Source: Oceanipulchritudo coccoides
GTDB lineage: Bacteria > Verrucomicrobiota > Verrucomicrobiia > Opitutales > Oceanipulchritudinaceae
DNA length: 64,000 bases
Direction of reading: 5' to 3'
Assembly (NCBI RefSeq): GCF_010500615.1
Contig: NZ_JAAGNX010000003.1
Coordinates: forward strand, 186,001 to 250,000
A model generated the notes under the pieces. It was not told where the DNA came from. It was given only the letters and a program-made list of their open reading frames with translations, and did not search any database. Every line of letters begins with the position of its first letter. The first letter of the stretch is position 1. The position numbers and the translations under genes were made by a program. Below are positions 1 through 8,288 of the stretch, in pieces.

Positions 1-2
1 AA

Positions 3-119
3 GCTCTCAATGCACCCTTGGACACAACGACACCCGTGGCATGGGTTGCCTTTGCCAACGAGGCCATTGCGGCGCATATTGGGCCTGTATTGAATAAGCT
101 GATACAGGAGATGCTCTAG
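3..119 (+). CDS. C-terminal end of an unidentified protein (partial)
   Basis: An open frame enters from the left edge and stops at TAG 117-119, giving 38 residues ending in NKLIQEML. It has an amphipathic, alanine-rich composition that looks protein-like, whereas the other two plus frames close early. The stop overlaps the stop of the convergent anti-sigma gene by two bases. Too little is visible to name a family. It could also be a chance open frame, since only the end is seen. Confidence 0.4.
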   Translation, partial: ALNAPLDTTTPVAWVAFANEAIAAHIGPVLNKLIQEML

Positions 120-592
120 ATGCCCACCGGATCCTCATCCTCAAGCACCCAGACAACGGTCCAGCCGCTGGGTTGGTCCAGATAGACGACCGGGGTCACG
201 CCCTCCAAGTCGGTCTCCACCATTTCCACGGAATTGACCATGAGTTCAGGCTGCGCAGTGCTCTGGCTGATGCTGGCCTGCCGGAAAGGAATCCAGAGGG
301 CCATTCCCAGAACCATGACAGCCGCCACTGCGCCGAGCGCGCGGGGGAAGGTCAATAGCCTGAAAGGCTTTTGTGACGCATCCTCATCCAGGCGGGCCTG
401 CACACTCGCCCACTCCGGGACCGGATGGTTTGACTGCGTGTGTGCGCCCGCGAGGGCCTCGCGCATTTGTTGAAGCTCTTCAATGTAGGCACGCGCTTTG
501 GGATCCTTTTCAAGAAGGGCCTCAATGCCAGCATCGGCGGGCAATTCCCCATCGAACCAGGCGGTCAAGCGATTGCGTGTCTCTTCATTCAT
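116..592 (-). CDS. anti-sigma factor, single-pass membrane protein
   Basis: A 158-residue protein. The N-terminal 60 residues (MNEETRNRLTAWFDGELPAD, then an acidic helical region) match the style of anti-sigma factors that begin with a short helical sigma-binding domain. One hydrophobic segment at about 85-103 (ALGAVAAVMVLGMALWIPF) separates this cytoplasmic part from a C-terminal part of about 50 residues outside the membrane. It is the last gene of the minus-strand group that starts with an ECF sigma factor at 2257, which supports the role of holding that sigma factor inactive. No HxxxCxxC zinc motif is visible, so it is not a classical ZAS protein. A terminator-like hairpin separates it from the preceding gene, so its expression may be partly uncoupled. 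Function is inferred from architecture and context. Confidence 0.7.
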   Translation of the reverse strand: MNEETRNRLTAWFDGELPADAGIEALLEKDPKARAYIEELQQMREALAGAHTQSNHPVPEWASVQARLDEDASQKPFRLLTFPRALGAVAAVMVLGMALWIPFRQASISQSTAQPELMVNSVEMVETDLEGVTPVVYLDQPSGWTVVWVLEDEDPVGI

Positions 593-610
593 CTGACTAT
601 CCTCAAAGTA

Positions 611-645
611 AGCAGAAAGAGGACGGGCCGTCCAGACCCGTCCTC
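611..645 (-). terminator. hairpin with short T-rich tail, possible attenuator before the anti-sigma gene
   Basis: A perfect 9-bp stem (GAGGACGGG 619-627 with CCCGTCCTC 637-645) with a 9-base loop. On the minus strand it is followed by TTTCTGCTT. It lies between the secreted-protein gene ending at 661 and the anti-sigma start at 592, so it could lower expression of the anti-sigma factor relative to the upstream genes. The T-tract is imperfect, so termination is probably partial at most. Confidence 0.45.
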
Positions 646-660
646 GCTCCAGTCTAGTTT

Positions 661-1149
661 CTACCCACGAAACCAGCGTTCCTTGCGGCTTGAGTAATCC
701 TTTTTATAATCCCGGTCCCGGTCGCGGCCATAATGGCGGCCATGATCACGGTCGTGCTTACCACATCCACGATCCCGGTAGCTGACCCAGACGCGGTCTT
801 TCCGGTAAGTGTAGTGACCACTTTTCCAGATGCGGACCCGATCGCCGCAACGGCTTACCCGGACGTCCCAATACCCGGGGACCCAAACCTTGACCTTCCG
901 GATTTCCCAGCGGCCGTGGTCGCGTCCGTGATGGATCGAGCAACTCTTACGGCATGAATGGTCATGTCCGTAACGGGCGCCCACGGAAACATGGACATTG
1001 TCACTATGGTCCTCGATAATTGCGCCGGTAATCATTCCGAGAACAAAGCCCCCGATGGCGGCTGCGGCATCGTCGCCAGCCGTCGCACGGCCGGTATTAA
1101 GCCCAATGGCAAGAACGGTGATAAGGGTGATTTTGATGATGTTTTTCAT
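661..1149 (-). CDS. secreted His/Arg/Asp-rich protein with glycine-zipper segment
   Basis: 162 residues with a signal peptide (MKNIIKITLITVLAIGLNTG, cleavage near TATAG). A short glycine-zipper-like hydrophobic stretch (AAAAIGGFVLGMITGAII) follows, then a region very rich in His, Arg, Asp and Tyr. The middle holds a PGYWDVR motif of the YxxxGYW kind seen in small envelope proteins of many bacteria. The C-terminus is an Arg-Asp-Tyr-rich tail. It is the third gene of the ECF sigma operon, 59 bases after the preceding gene. It is likely periplasmic or outer-membrane associated. The His-rich content could bind metal, but no function is known to me; RcnB-like proteins are a loose comparison only. 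Confidence 0.6.
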   Translation of the reverse strand: MKNIIKITLITVLAIGLNTGRATAGDDAAAAIGGFVLGMITGAIIEDHSDNVHVSVGARYGHDHSCRKSCSIHHGRDHGRWEIRKVKVWVPGYWDVRVSRCGDRVRIWKSGHYTYRKDRVWVSYRDRGCGKHDRDHGRHYGRDRDRDYKKDYSSRKERWFRG

Positions 1150-1158
1150 GTCGGTCTT

Positions 1159-1182
1159 TCGTTGAATTCACCCGTTCAACGA
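1159..1182 (-). other. inverted repeat in the leader of the 661-1149 gene
   Basis: Perfect 8-bp arms, TCGTTGAA and TTCAACGA, with an 8-base loop, directly upstream of the start codon at 1149 and inside the presumed operon transcript. There is no T-tract, so it is not a normal terminator. It could be an RNA processing site, a stability element or an operator. Confidence 0.35.
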
Positions 1183-1208
1183 AGGGCCCCCGACATTTAT
1201 TCAAAAAA

Positions 1209-1664
1209 TTATTTCAACTGCAGGATCAGCAGCCATGTCCCGTCCTTGCTTCGCGGGCCACCCAGCACCGCCGGACTGCCCCTGCGGAGATTTATACGCG
1301 TATTGAGCAGGCTCTTTGATCCACGCTTCCAGCTGATCTCGGCCTTGAGCCCGCTTCCCGAGCCACCCCCTGAGCGAATGGTCAACTTCTGTCCACCGGC
1401 CAGGGAAACCGAGCCCTCGCCGGGCACGGAAAGTCGCAGCGTCTGGCGACTGCTTTGCTTGTAGCTTTTGAATCGAAACAGCCGCTCAAGGTTGCCCGCA
1501 TACTGCCGGAGCGCCTTGTCCACGCCTCCCTCACCGTTACCAGCCTGGACAAGAATCACCTGGACCCTCGCCTCGTCTTCGGCGGCCTCGGCGGTGCTCA
1601 ATCCCATGCAGGAAAGGCCGCAGAAAAGGACGAAAAGTAAATGCAGTTGTTTAGATGTTTTCAT
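1209..1664 (-). CDS. secreted protein of unknown function in ECF sigma operon
   Basis: 151 residues from the ATG at 1664, which overlaps the sigma factor stop codon as ATGA and so fixes the start; a longer frame to 1742 would run deep into the sigma gene. There is a clear signal peptide (LHLLFVLFCGLSCMGLSTAEA). The mature part begins with a helical stretch (about 40-70, GVDKALRQYAGNLERLFRF) and then turns into a Gly/Ser-rich beta pattern ending in TWLLILQLK. I do not recognise a named family. Translational coupling to the sigma factor suggests a product needed in proportion to it, perhaps an envelope sensor or co-regulator. Confidence 0.65.
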   Translation of the reverse strand: MKTSKQLHLLFVLFCGLSCMGLSTAEAAEDEARVQVILVQAGNGEGGVDKALRQYAGNLERLFRFKSYKQSSRQTLRLSVPGEGSVSLAGGQKLTIRSGGGSGSGLKAEISWKRGSKSLLNTRINLRRGSPAVLGGPRSKDGTWLLILQLK

Positions 1665-2257
1665 GACAATTCTTTCTTCAGTCGGACTTGTAGTTTCTGA
1701 CGGGCCAGATGCAGGCGTGACATAACCGTTCCAATTTTGCAATTAACGACTTGGGCGATTTCCTCGTAACTATACCCTTCATATTCCCGGAGGACAAGAA
1801 CGGTTCGCTGGTCTTCCGGCAGGTCGGCGACGGCTTGCTCGATAGTCTTTCCCAGCTCCTTGTCGCGCAGATGCTCCTTCGGGGTTCGCGCTGTATCAGC
1901 CGCCATGTCCAGTGTGCCCGATTCACTGGAGCCCGAAAAGACGCGCAGGAAGCGCTGTCCGAGCCGCTTGCGCTTCCGCAGGGCATCGAGAGCGCTATTG
2001 ACGGCAATCCGGTGGATCCAAGTCGAAAACGCCGATTCAAAGTTGTATCGATCCCGACGCTTCCATGCCTTGATCCATGCCTCCTGGCAGACATCGTGGG
2101 CCTCGCTCTCGTCCCCCAGCATGCCCCAGACGGTCCGGTGGATACGTGCGTAAAGAAGCTTGAACAATTGGCCAAAGGCGGCCCGGTCACCGGCACAAGC
2201 TGCGCGGGCAAGGTCCAGCTGCCTCTCTGCTTCCAACTGTTCGTCTGTTTCATGCAT
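1661..2257 (-). CDS. ECF-family RNA polymerase sigma factor
   Basis: 198 residues from ATG 2257. Sigma region 2 is at about 25-100, with the typical DVCQEAWIKAW core-binding helix and the FSTWIHRIAVNSALD -10 recognition segment. Region 4 is at about 140-195 (LPEDQRTVLVLREYEGYSYE, then EIAQVV and GTVMSRLHLARQKL, the helix-turn-helix for the -35 element). Regions 1 and 3 are absent, as is usual for ECF sigmas. It heads an operon with two exported proteins and a membrane anti-sigma factor, so it probably answers an envelope signal. The upstream ATG at 2320 adds residues with no sigma homology and was not chosen. Confidence 0.93.
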   Translation of the reverse strand: MHETDEQLEAERQLDLARAACAGDRAAFGQLFKLLYARIHRTVWGMLGDESEAHDVCQEAWIKAWKRRDRYNFESAFSTWIHRIAVNSALDALRKRKRLGQRFLRVFSGSSESGTLDMAADTARTPKEHLRDKELGKTIEQAVADLPEDQRTVLVLREYEGYSYEEIAQVVNCKIGTVMSRLHLARQKLQVRLKKELS

Positions 2258-2452
2258 CCGCCGTGCTGTAAATGTCCTTTGGGCCACCTCGCCTGTCAAG
2301 GCAAGCCATCCGCCGACCATTCGCGAAATTCACGGGTCGGTAATCATCCATTTAACGATATTCTCGCCGATATATTCAATTTCATGCTCATTCGCAGGAA
2401 AAGATATGTGGCGAGCGAGTTTACCCCGCGATTTCGCGATCCTGTAAATCCA

Positions 2453-2484
2453 AATAAAAAGGGCCCCGGTGATAACCGGGACCC
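2453..2484 (-). terminator. intrinsic terminator of the PEP-CTERM gene
   Basis: On the minus strand a 10-bp stem (GGGTCCCGGT with ACCGGGGCCC, one G-U pair) closes a 4-base loop and is followed by TTTTTATTT. It lies 33 bases after the stop codon of the gene ending at 2518. Confidence 0.85.
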
Positions 2485-2517
2485 TTAAAAGGATAATTTA
2501 AAATAGAGCTACAAACT

Positions 2518-3303
2518 TTAGGCCTTGCGGCGGCGAACCATCACCAACCCAAGGGCCAGAAGGCCGATCAAAGCGGCGTAAGTTGACGGCTCGGGGACGA
2601 CAGCACCGGTGATAACGAGGTTATCGACAGTGATTGTCTCGTTATTGGAGGAGTCTGACTGACGCAGAGCGAAGGAGTCCAAGTTCTCTCCCAAAAAGAT
2701 CCCGGTTCCGACGATCGTTTCCGCTCCAACTGTCAATGAACCAATACCTGTGTCCAGATCGAACGCCAAGGTCACCGTGACGGGCGTGTTGAAGCTGAAG
2801 TCGGTGGTAAGGGTGGCCTCGGCGGTGCTACTGCCGGAGGCAATTCCAAGCGTGTAGTCACCCGCTCCAGTCGGCGCCTGAACATCCACTCGGGAGCGGA
2901 AGTTAAAAGACCCTTCCGTCATGAAGTGGGCGAAATACTCAAAATCAGTGCCGCCTATGACGGCATCGTCATTCACAGAAATATCGAATACGGCAGAGAG
3001 TACACCCGTGGATTGTGCAGCGAAACGAATGTGCGTATCCTCCGAAGGAACACCATGCTGAACAACGGCCGCCCCAGACGAAATCAATAAGTCGCCAGCA
3101 GTTCCGCTGTGGCTGGTCCAAACACTCCCTGGACCCGGCGTGGGAGAAGATGCTGTGAGAGACCCGTCCGCACGGTCAAAATTGTCAGCTGCGATTGTAA
3201 ATTGCGCCGAAGCAAGGTTTGCAAATAGAGAAACCCCGACAAAAGCGACCGCTATCAGCTTAAAGTACGGATTCATAGAGAGAACAGTTTTCTTCAATTT
3301 CAT
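2518..3303 (-). CDS. PEP-CTERM anchored exported protein
   Basis: 261 residues from ATG 3303, or 252 from ATG 3276; neither has a strong ribosome binding site. The signal peptide ends near FANLASAQ. The body is a beta-rich, Asn/Asp/Thr-rich domain of about 200 residues resembling lectin/laminin-G-like sandwiches (AADNFDRADGSLTAS near the start). The C-terminus is a textbook PEP-CTERM sorting signal: VPEPSTYA, a hydrophobic helix, then RRRKA. Known PEP-CTERM proteins are processed by an exosortase and released to the surface or matrix; no exosortase gene lies in this window. It is monocistronic, with its own terminator. The specific ligand is unknown. Confidence 0.8.
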   Translation of the reverse strand: MKLKKTVLSMNPYFKLIAVAFVGVSLFANLASAQFTIAADNFDRADGSLTASSPTPGPGSVWTSHSGTAGDLLISSGAAVVQHGVPSEDTHIRFAAQSTGVLSAVFDISVNDDAVIGGTDFEYFAHFMTEGSFNFRSRVDVQAPTGAGDYTLGIASGSSTAEATLTTDFSFNTPVTVTLAFDLDTGIGSLTVGAETIVGTGIFLGENLDSFALRQSDSSNNETITVDNLVITGAVVPEPSTYAALIGLLALGLVMVRRRKA

Positions 3304-3470
3304 GGTTATCAGTATGGTTGTGTGCGTATATGAGAAGATCGAACCTTTTACGGTTATTAAAACTTTAGAAGTCATTTGCTCCGTGTCCACAGCAAATTTG
3401 TTAAGATTGTGAAACACTGGGCCAAATTTCCCAGATTGCCCATGGCAAGCGGGCTAGAGGGCGAAAAAAA

Positions 3471-5567
3471 TTATTCCCACTCGACACGCCAAAAGCGCTT
3501 CGAGCCTGGAGAGAGAGCCGGTGTAGCATACTCAAACTCCGTGTAGGTCCCTGAGGTAGTGGGGGTAGCGTCAATTTCCCAACCCGGCACCGTGGCCCAG
3601 CTCCCGGGGAGGAGCGTTGTACTGCTTTGGAGCTGAAGCTGCTCCGTAACGAGGTTGCTGACCGGCTCGTAAAAGTGCAGGATAACATTGCCCGATCCAT
3701 CCTGCGCGAGCTCGACCGGACCCATCCCAACACCGATTGGTGAAGTATTGGTCAGAAAATGGAAGTAATTGGGCTGTCCATCGCCATTCAGGTCCGCATC
3801 CGGTCCCCAGACCGCGGGATTGAGCAGCTGCTCAAGGGTGAAGGTCTCAACCGCCCATTTCTCGTAACTGGTCTCCCCTGCCGGGAGCCAGATGGCATCG
3901 GCGAATTGATGAAAATCTGAAAACGGGTTGCGGTTACCCTGGGCGTAGATGGTGCTGCCGACCTGAACCCCGTTCTGGATGGCATCGCTGCGGGCGCGCT
4001 CGTAATCGGTCGGGGGAAAGAGCCGGTTCCATTCAAGCAGCGTTGTGAGGACGCCCATTTCGCTACCGGAAATGCCACTGTCGGCCAGCACAAGATTCGT
4101 AGTCGAGGAGTCCGATCCATCATAGCGCACCGCCATGTAGAGAATTGCTCGGGCAACAAGCCCCTTGTCACGATCGAGGGGTTCCCATGTGTCGGCACTT
4201 AAATCGTGGGTTGTTTCCGGGGCGAACGGATCGAAATCGAAGCTGCCCGTGGTATAATCAAAGGGGTAATTCGCGCGCTTGGAATTGACCCCGCTCTCGC
4301 AGGGGAACAGGTGATGGATATCGGAATTATCCGGCCCGGAAGAGTCCACCCCGCGTGACCGCGGCCAGACGTGCTCTTTATTCCAACTGCCGGAGCTTTT
4401 GGGAAGCTCGGCATTTGAGTACAGCAGGCGAATGTCGTTCGGGTCATTCTCCGACTCGTCGATAACCTCCATGATCTCGTTCAGATCGCTATATGAGATC
4501 ACCGTATGGTTATCGATCAGGTTGTGTAACGTCGTTCGCAAGGTGATGCCGCTCAGCCCCTCGATTCCCGTGTAGTAGGCAAGGACCTCATTCGACGGAG
4601 GGGCGGGACCCGTGTCAGTTGTGAAATTCCATAGCGTCGTGCCGGTCAGCCCGCCGAAGGGATTGCTGGCAAGGTCGGCGACTGCCCCATTAGGAATTTG
4701 AATATAATAGGCCGTGCCCTCGGCAAGCTCCGCAACCGGGTCGATTATCAATGCATTGCCACTGACGCTGGCATTCGCAGAGCCCACTGTGAGCGATTCA
4801 ACAATGGCATTGTTGCTGCCGAGATGGATGGTGATGTTGCCGCTTCCCGGCTGAATCAGCTCGGTGAAGGTGGCTGTCAGGTTGGAATCAACGGCGATCC
4901 CTGTTGAGTTATCCAATGGATCCAGACTGAAGATGCTGGGTGGAGTCAGGTCAGGCCCCCCGCCGCCCGTGGTGACCGTTCCGCTGATCCGCAAAGCAAC
5001 TGAACCATCAAAGGCTTCCATGTCCAAACTCCCGCCGGTGCTCTCCGAATTAAAGGCAGCCAGCCTGAAGACAACCGAGTCGCCCGTGGAAACTGTCCCA
5101 ATTACCCCGAGGCTCACATTGAGAAAATCCACTCCGCTTGCTGCATCCCCGTAATCGTGGGTCAACAAGGTCACTTCAACCCCGCCATTCACAGAGGCAC
5201 GAATCTCAAAGTCATCGGGGCCGCTGCTGGAGCGGTCCAGTCGGATATCCATGGCAGTCAGAGCTATCTGCCGGTCGGGTGTTGTGATATCAAAGCCCCA
5301 AGTCCATACTTCGTTGTCGGCGACAGCATCCGCATATGAGGTATTGGACGGTTCCCAGCCTATGAAGTTGAAGGTGCTGCCGTTTGAGTTGAGATTGACT
5401 CCGCCGCCTGCGTCCAAGTCATCACCAGAAACGACCGCATTCACCACAGAAGGAGTAATGGGTGCAGTGAGAGCAGTGCCGTATTCGAGAATTACTTCAG
5501 CGTTAAGGAGGAATGGATTGAGGAATGCGAGAACAGCCGCAACCCGGAGAGGGTATTGAATTTTCAT
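3471..5567 (-). CDS. secreted endonuclease I-type nuclease with Ig-like domain
   Basis: 698 residues. Signal peptide 1-23; a jelly-roll-like beta domain at about 24-198; a Gly-rich linker; an SbsA-type Ig-like (Big_5) domain at about 208-317 (starting TPPSIFSLDPLDNSTGI); an endonuclease I (EndA/NucM) domain at about 325-570 with the active-site segment NKEHVWPRS (His399) and GPDNSDIHHLFPC. A C-terminal domain ends in KRFWRVEWE, a common end of exported planctomycete and verrucomicrobial proteins. EndA-family enzymes cut DNA and RNA non-specifically outside the cytoplasm, so a role in nutrient scavenging or extracellular DNA turnover is likely. It is about three times longer than E. coli EndA because of the added domains. 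It appears monocistronic. Confidence 0.85.
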   Translation of the reverse strand: MKIQYPLRVAAVLAFLNPFLLNAEVILEYGTALTAPITPSVVNAVVSGDDLDAGGGVNLNSNGSTFNFIGWEPSNTSYADAVADNEVWTWGFDITTPDRQIALTAMDIRLDRSSSGPDDFEIRASVNGGVEVTLLTHDYGDAASGVDFLNVSLGVIGTVSTGDSVVFRLAAFNSESTGGSLDMEAFDGSVALRISGTVTTGGGGPDLTPPSIFSLDPLDNSTGIAVDSNLTATFTELIQPGSGNITIHLGSNNAIVESLTVGSANASVSGNALIIDPVAELAEGTAYYIQIPNGAVADLASNPFGGLTGTTLWNFTTDTGPAPPSNEVLAYYTGIEGLSGITLRTTLHNLIDNHTVISYSDLNEIMEVIDESENDPNDIRLLYSNAELPKSSGSWNKEHVWPRSRGVDSSGPDNSDIHHLFPCESGVNSKRANYPFDYTTGSFDFDPFAPETTHDLSADTWEPLDRDKGLVARAILYMAVRYDGSDSSTTNLVLADSGISGSEMGVLTTLLEWNRLFPPTDYERARSDAIQNGVQVGSTIYAQGNRNPFSDFHQFADAIWLPAGETSYEKWAVETFTLEQLLNPAVWGPDADLNGDGQPNYFHFLTNTSPIGVGMGPVELAQDGSGNVILHFYEPVSNLVTEQLQLQSSTTLLPGSWATVPGWEIDATPTTSGTYTEFEYATPALSPGSKRFWRVEWE

Positions 5568-5675
5568 GGGGAGCCTAAAACGATTAATTATGTGCCTGAA
5601 AAAGGCCTAAGATAGTTGGGATTGAGATCAAAGGGATTCCGCCATGTCAATCTTCGCATTGGAACCGCACCACCT

Positions 5676-5783
5676 ACCCAGGCATCCGTCCCCGCGTTGC
5701 GGGCGCTACCCACCCAGGCATCCGTCCCCGCGGTGCGGGCGCCACCCACCCAGGCATCCGTCCCCGCGGTGCGGGTCCGTCAA
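5676..5783. repeat. 36-bp tandem repeat, three copies
   Basis: Units start at 5676, 5712 and 5748, each beginning ACCCAGGCATCCGTCCCCGC and continuing with GC-rich sequence; units differ by only one to three bases. Being 36 bp, they keep frames open in both directions, which creates false ORFs. The third unit is also the left arm of the palindromic element that follows. Confidence 0.85.
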
Positions 5784-5894
5784 CCTGGGCTACATCCTCC
5801 GGCCCGTTGGGCCATCTTTGAACATAGCCGCCCGAAGGGCTGGCATATCTAGCCCAGGTTGAGGGTTCCGCATTGCGGAGCCCGATGCCTGGGT
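5748..5894. repeat. 147-bp nested palindromic (MITE/REP-like) element
   Basis: Outer arms ACCCAGGCATC (5748-5758) and GATGCCTGGGT (5884-5894) are perfect inverted repeats. Inside them AACCTGGGCTA (5782-5792) and TAGCCCAGGTT (5850-5860) form a second perfect pair. Between the pairs, and in the centre, are small GC hairpins such as CCCGC-GGT-GCGGG, GCCC-GTT-GGGC and GCCC-GAA-GGGC. A related half copy lies at 10450-10527. The whole gene-free stretch 5568-6019 holds only these repeats and the pckG terminator. Confidence 0.75.
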
Positions 5895-5909
5895 GGCGGG
5901 GCGGAGCCC

Positions 5910-5962
5910 AAAAAAAAGGCCCCGGCACCATCCATCGCATAGGCGGGGACTTTGCCGGGGCC
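5910..5962 (-). terminator. intrinsic terminator of pckG
   Basis: On the minus strand TGCCGGGGCC (5953-5962) pairs with GGCCCCGGCA (5918-5927) and is followed by eight T. It lies about 60 bases after the pckG stop. Confidence 0.9.
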
Positions 5963-6019
5963 TCAGGGGGGCTAATGTTTCTCTCTAACCAATAAACAAA
6001 CTACTAAGCTGAAATCGTT

Positions 6020-7888
6020 TTAGTATCGTGCAATGAGGAGGTCGCGTTGCCAGAGGAGCTCCTTCGGCAGGTGATCCCACAGTTTGAGGAACAGCTCCTC
6101 GTGGCCAAGGGTTTGCGTGAGCAGCGTCTCACTGTCGATTTTCATGAGCTCATCCCAATCCTCATCAGAAAATTCGAGTCCCTCCCAATCGAGGTCATCC
6201 TTGCGGGGCATCCAGCCAAGCGCGGTCTCCATTGCATGGCCATCGCCATTGACGCGCTGGACAATCCACTTGAGGACGCGGGTATTTTCGCCAAAGCCGG
6301 GCCAGAGCCACTTGCCGTCTTCCGTCTTGCGGAACCAATTGACGTGGAACATACGCGGCGGCTCGTTGATCGTCTTGCCCATCTTGAGCCAGTGACGAAT
6401 GTAATCGCCCATGTGGTATCCACAGAAGGGAAGCATGGCAAACGGATCCCGGCGCATCGAGCCGACCTTGCCCTCCGCCGCAGCGGTCTGTTCCGAACCA
6501 ACGGTTGCCCCGAGGTAAACCCCGTGCTGCCAATTGAAGCTCTGGAAAACCAGCGGGATCGTGGTCATGCGACGTCCACCAAAGACAATCGCACCCACTT
6601 CGACACCGGCCGGATTTTCCCATTCGGGATCAATGACCGGGCAATTGCGAGCCGGTGCGGTAAAGCGGCTGTTCGGGTGGCTTGAAAGGACCGGTTTGCC
6701 GTTGGCATCCTTGGTCCCCGGAGTCCAGTCGTTCCCTTTCCAGTCGATCAGGTGCTTCGGCGTCTCGCCGTCCATACCTTCCCACCAGACATCGCCATCA
6801 TCTGTCAGGGCCACATTGGTGAAAATCGTGTCGCGGCCGCAGGATTCCAACGCCATCGGATTGGTCTCCATGCTGGTGCCCGGGGCTACCCCGAAAAATC
6901 CAGCTTCCGGATTAATTGCCCGCAACTTGCCTTCTTCGTCCGGCTTGATCCAGGCAATGTCGTCCCCGATACAGCTGACTTCCCAGCCTTGGTCCTTGAG
7001 CGGCTTTGGCGGGATGAGCATCGCGAAATTGGTCTTTCCACAGGCACTCGGGAAGGCGGCGGTGACATAAGTCTTGCGACCCTGTGGATCCTTCACACCG
7101 AGAATAAGCATGTGCTCGGCCATCCAGCCCTCGACGCGGGCAATCGTACTTGCAATCCGCAGGGCAAAGCACTTTTTCCCGAGCAGGGCGTTGCCACCGT
7201 ATCCCGAACCAATTGAGAGAATGGTCTTATCTTCCGGAAAGTGCGCAATATAGGTGTTTTCCGGGTTGCAAGGCCATGGCACGTCATCTTCCGGCTTGTT
7301 GATCGGCGAGCCGACCGAATGGATACACCGGACATAGTCGCGGCTGTCACCAAGGACATCATAAATGCCCTTCGAGACGCGCGTCATGATGCGCATATTG
7401 ACGACCACGTATGCAGAATCGGAGATTTCAATACCGATTTTGGAAATGGGTGATCCGACCGGCCCCATGCTGAAGGGAATGATATACATCGTGCGGCCCT
7501 TCATGCATCCGTCGGACAGCTCGTTCATCTTTTTCTTCATCTTCTCCGGATCCATCCAGTTGTTGGTTGGTCCGGCATCATCCTTTGAGGGTGAGCAGAT
7601 AAAGGTGCGGCTTTCCACGCGGGCCACATCCTTCGGGTCGGAACGGAAAAGGTAACTGTTGGGGCGCTTCTCTTCGTTCAGCTTGATGGCATGGCCCTTG
7701 GAGACCATCATCTTGAAGAGGGCCTGGGCTTCTTCCTCGCTGCCGTCCACCCAATGGACTCGATCCGGCTTGAGGAGGCGGGTAATGCGGTCAACCCAGC
7801 GGAGGACGTCCTTGTTTTCTGTAAGGGGCGTCGCGTTGAGGGGGTAATCGCAGCCGGGGGCGATTGTTTCTTTGGTCGTGTCGCTCAT
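6020..7888 (-). CDS. pckG: phosphoenolpyruvate carboxykinase (GTP)
   Basis: 622 residues, the normal size for the GTP-dependent enzyme, which converts oxaloacetate and GTP to phosphoenolpyruvate, CO2 and GDP at the entry to gluconeogenesis. The kinase-1 loop FPSACGKTN is at 279-287 with the reactive Cys283; [16 protein letters not shown] (about 225-240) and the nearby substrate and metal sites follow the family. The ATP-type enzyme lacks this pattern. It is a single gene with a strong terminator. The leader (7889-8015) contains a TTGACA-like element and a perfect 7-bp inverted repeat that may be an operator. Confidence 0.97.
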   Translation of the reverse strand: MSDTTKETIAPGCDYPLNATPLTENKDVLRWVDRITRLLKPDRVHWVDGSEEEAQALFKMMVSKGHAIKLNEEKRPNSYLFRSDPKDVARVESRTFICSPSKDDAGPTNNWMDPEKMKKKMNELSDGCMKGRTMYIIPFSMGPVGSPISKIGIEISDSAYVVVNMRIMTRVSKGIYDVLGDSRDYVRCIHSVGSPINKPEDDVPWPCNPENTYIAHFPEDKTILSIGSGYGGNALLGKKCFALRIASTIARVEGWMAEHMLILGVKDPQGRKTYVTAAFPSACGKTNFAMLIPPKPLKDQGWEVSCIGDDIAWIKPDEEGKLRAINPEAGFFGVAPGTSMETNPMALESCGRDTIFTNVALTDDGDVWWEGMDGETPKHLIDWKGNDWTPGTKDANGKPVLSSHPNSRFTAPARNCPVIDPEWENPAGVEVGAIVFGGRRMTTIPLVFQSFNWQHGVYLGATVGSEQTAAAEGKVGSMRRDPFAMLPFCGYHMGDYIRHWLKMGKTINEPPRMFHVNWFRKTEDGKWLWPGFGENTRVLKWIVQRVNGDGHAMETALGWMPRKDDLDWEGLEFSDEDWDELMKIDSETLLTQTLGHEELFLKLWDHLPKELLWQRDLLIARY

Positions 7889-7930
7889 TGTACTTTTGGG
7901 TTTCGAATTTGGAGTGAATAGAAAAGGAGC

Positions 7931-7948
7931 GTTAATTCTTAAATTAAC
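7931..7948 (-). promoter_or_regulatory. AT-rich inverted repeat, candidate operator in the pckG leader
   Basis: GTTAATT and AATTAAC form perfect 7-bp arms around CTTA, 43 bases upstream of the pckG start. Further upstream on the same strand TTGACA (7996-8001) with a weak -10 (TAAACG, 7973-7978) at 17-base spacing could be the promoter, placing the repeat just after the transcription start, where a repressor could act. Confidence 0.35.
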
Positions 7949-8015
7949 ATTACTAATCCTGAAGCTGCATTTCGTTTAGAAATACTAATCACCCCTGTCA
8001 AGCCCATTAGGAATT

Positions 8016-8288
8016 TTAGGCCCCTGAATTCTCTTTTCGCTTATGTGCCTGGACCACCAGGGCCACAAAGCTGATTCCCGGTGCCCAGATGAGAGCGAGA
8101 AAGCCTCCGTCAAAGAGCCCGTTGCGGATCAATTCGCCAAGCGTGAAATCCATATTCCAAAGCATACCGACCAAAACAAATAGCACCGCTCCACAAAGCG
8201 CTCCAGCAAGCGTGATGGCAGCTGTGAGGAGCAGAAACCGGATGAGGATGTTCAAGGCAAGGCCGGCGTATGACAACAGCCCCTTCAT
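8016..8288 (-). CDS. small integral membrane protein
   Basis: 90 residues with two long hydrophobic stretches (about 9-45, which can form two helices, and about 60-80), then a short charged tail (KRKENSGA). The start at 8288 overlaps the aroK stop as ATGA, so it is translationally coupled to shikimate kinase. No recognisable family. Coupling to aroK need not mean a shared function. Confidence 0.6.
   Translation of the reverse strand: MKGLLSYAGLALNILIRFLLLTAAITLAGALCGAVLFVLVGMLWNMDFTLGELIRNGLFDGGFLALIWAPGISFVALVVQAHKRKENSGA

Noticed and set aside
1751-2488. 245-codon plus-strand ORF
   Set aside because: Antisense to the ECF sigma factor; its peptide has no domain-like pattern.
5676-5783. Possible CRISPR array from regular repeats
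   Set aside because: The 36-bp units are contiguous with no unique spacers between them, and no cas genes are nearby.
5616-5852. Plus-strand ORF encoding a 12-residue tandem repeat
   Set aside because: It exists only because the DNA repeat is a multiple of three; no start signal or second protein feature.
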